Below are positions 4,986 through 5,361 of a stretch of 5,361 bases of DNA, in pieces (the stretch's first letter is position 1; each line of letters begins with the position of its first letter). The stretch covers positions 1 through 5,361 of the forward strand of contig CALCHR010000140.1 of the NCBI GenBank assembly GCA_937901185.1. The letters run 5' to 3'. The position numbers and the translations under genes were made by a program. Source of the DNA: an uncultured Bacteroidales bacterium. Lineage in GTDB: Bacteria; Bacteroidota; Bacteroidia; Bacteroidales; Bacteroidaceae. The notes beneath the pieces are model-generated. The model made no database searches. It saw only the letters and a program-made list of their open reading frames with translations, and had not been told where the DNA came from.

Positions 4986-5131
4986 AATCAGTAGGGTATA
5001 GGCAATGGTGCGTGTTGTAGGTTGGTTAGAAAAACACGGGTAAAGCACGTAGTACACCTCCACCAATAATCTATTACTATCGAGTCAAATCCCCAGTCCC
5101 AGTTAAGTGGTGCCGTGTCTGTAATAGAGTG

Positions 5132-5163
5132 CTATGTAAGGTGCAAATCCTTACCCACAATAG
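5132..5163 (+). other. Hairpin with T-loop-like apex inside the structured RNA
   Basis: A six-pair stem GTAAGG/CCTTAC closes the seven-base loop TGCAAAT, in which U1 and A5 are placed as in a tRNA T-loop (TTCAAAT). Outer pairs CTAT/ATAG (5132-5135/5160-5163) continue the helix past a five-base bulge. No matching acceptor stem exists, so it is not the T-arm of an ordinary tRNA. Confidence 0.5.
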
Positions 5164-5259
5164 TTGTCGGTTCGCTACCGAATGATGTGAGAGAGAGCAG
5201 GACACCTCACAGAGAATGAAAATTCAACCACTGTCAATAAATGACAATGGAAACAAAAC

Positions 5260-5296
5260 AGTTACAAAACGGTAACAAATGGTTATAAAAAGTTAC
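5260..5296 (+). repeat. Short imperfect repeats of GGTTAC/GTAAC with A-rich spacers
   Basis: Four related units follow one another: AGTTACAAAA, GGTAACAAAT, GGTTATAAAA and AGTTACATT. The first and second, or the second and fourth, can pair as GTTAC/GTAAC, so alternative hairpins are possible. The spacers are A-rich and single-stranded in either case. Probably part of the structured RNA. Confidence 0.4.
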
Positions 5297-5361
5297 ATTG
5301 GTGAAGGGCCGGATCAAAGTACGCTTGGGGGAATGCCGAAATAAACGGAAAGTTGCATTTT

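Larger units (their letters stand above)
4962..5361 (+). ncRNA. Candidate large structured RNA (5' part), possibly GOLLD/ROOL-like
   Basis: About 400 bases with no credible ORF and many hairpins: CGTGTT/AACACG (5011-5016/5033-5038, enclosed by GTGC/GCAC); TCTATTAC/GTAATAGA, 8 bp (5070-5077/5121-5128); GTAAGG/CCTTAC (5136-5141/5149-5154) with loop TGCAAAT; TCGGT/ACCGA (5167-5171/5177-5181); TGTGAG/CTCACA (5186-5191/5206-5211); CCACTGTCA/TGACAATGG with one mismatch (5228-5236/5242-5250); GTTAC/GTAAC (5261-5265/5272-5276); and AATGCCG...CGG...GCATT (5332-5359). GTGTC 5115-5119 can also pair with GACAC 5201-5205, in the loop of another hairpin, which is pseudoknot-like. It runs off the window. 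Size, phage context and nearby tRNA-like sequence resemble GOLLD or ROOL RNAs, but I cannot confirm the family. A 5' GTGCG at 5008-5012 also allows a group II intron. Confidence 0.5.

Noticed and set aside
4959..5041. A complete functional tRNA-Leu gene
   Set aside because: The D-arm matches, but no anticodon stem, acceptor partner or T-arm pairs at the proper spacing.
4872..5066. 64-aa - strand frame covering the end of the 86-aa gene and the tRNA-like segment
   Set aside because: No SD before its start, opposite strand to every other gene, and the translation looks random.
4957..5361. Group I intron or tmRNA
   Set aside because: No P/Q/R/S core (no GACTA-type R element) and no tmRNA GGGGCTGATTCTGGATTCGAC-like 5' end is visible.
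4957..5361. CRISPR array
   Set aside because: The short repeats near 5260-5296 are imperfect, about ten bases long and have no spacers of uniform length.

Overview
The window looks like part of a tailed-phage or prophage genome from a low-GC Firmicutes-type host. All genes lie on the + strand and are tightly packed, with overlaps or gaps of a few bases. Shine-Dalgarno (SD) sites are strong and Gram-positive in style (GGAGG, AGAGGTGAT). Most products are small proteins of unknown function, of a kind typical of phage accessory regions. No structural, replication or lysis gene is visible, so the phage assignment rests on gene style and on three RNA-repair genes. The host genus cannot be read from the sequence.

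Layout. (1) 2-2746 is one transcription unit that begins upstream of the window. It encodes a polynucleotide 5'-kinase fused to an HD phosphohydrolase (2-1027), an unknown 111-aa protein (1039-1374), an unknown 57-aa protein (1364-1537), a 67-aa Cys-rich putative zinc-binding protein (1503-1706) and an RlaP-type DNA polymerase beta-family nucleotidyltransferase (1712-2746, TTG start). It ends at a strong hairpin terminator (2744-2790). (2) 2791-4956 is a second unit. It opens with a perfect TATAAT and a 21-bp palindrome, then carries a small zinc-ribbon protein (2826-3041), a second promoter (3036-3064), an unknown conserved-looking protein (3099-3494), a compact RNA ligase (3487-4116) and three small unknown proteins (4116-4331, 4339-4686, 4696-4956). 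(3) 4957-5361 has no ORF with an RBS. It starts with a near-exact tRNA-Leu D-arm and then contains a dense series of hairpins. I interpret it as the 5' part of a large structured non-coding RNA that runs off the window.

How the genes may work together. The kinase-HD protein would heal broken RNA ends by removing a 2',3'-cyclic phosphate or 3' phosphate and phosphorylating the 5'-OH. The ligase would seal them, and RlaP, from a family tied to RNA-repair operons, may add or edit terminal nucleotides. The best known role for such a set is repair of tRNAs cut by host anticodon nucleases during anti-phage defence, as with T4 Pnkp and Rnl1 against PrrC. Lying downstream, the tRNA-like and large-RNA region resembles in general character the giant ornate phage RNAs (GOLLD, ROOL), which tend to occur near phage tRNA genes. 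That family assignment is a hypothesis needing a covariance-model search.
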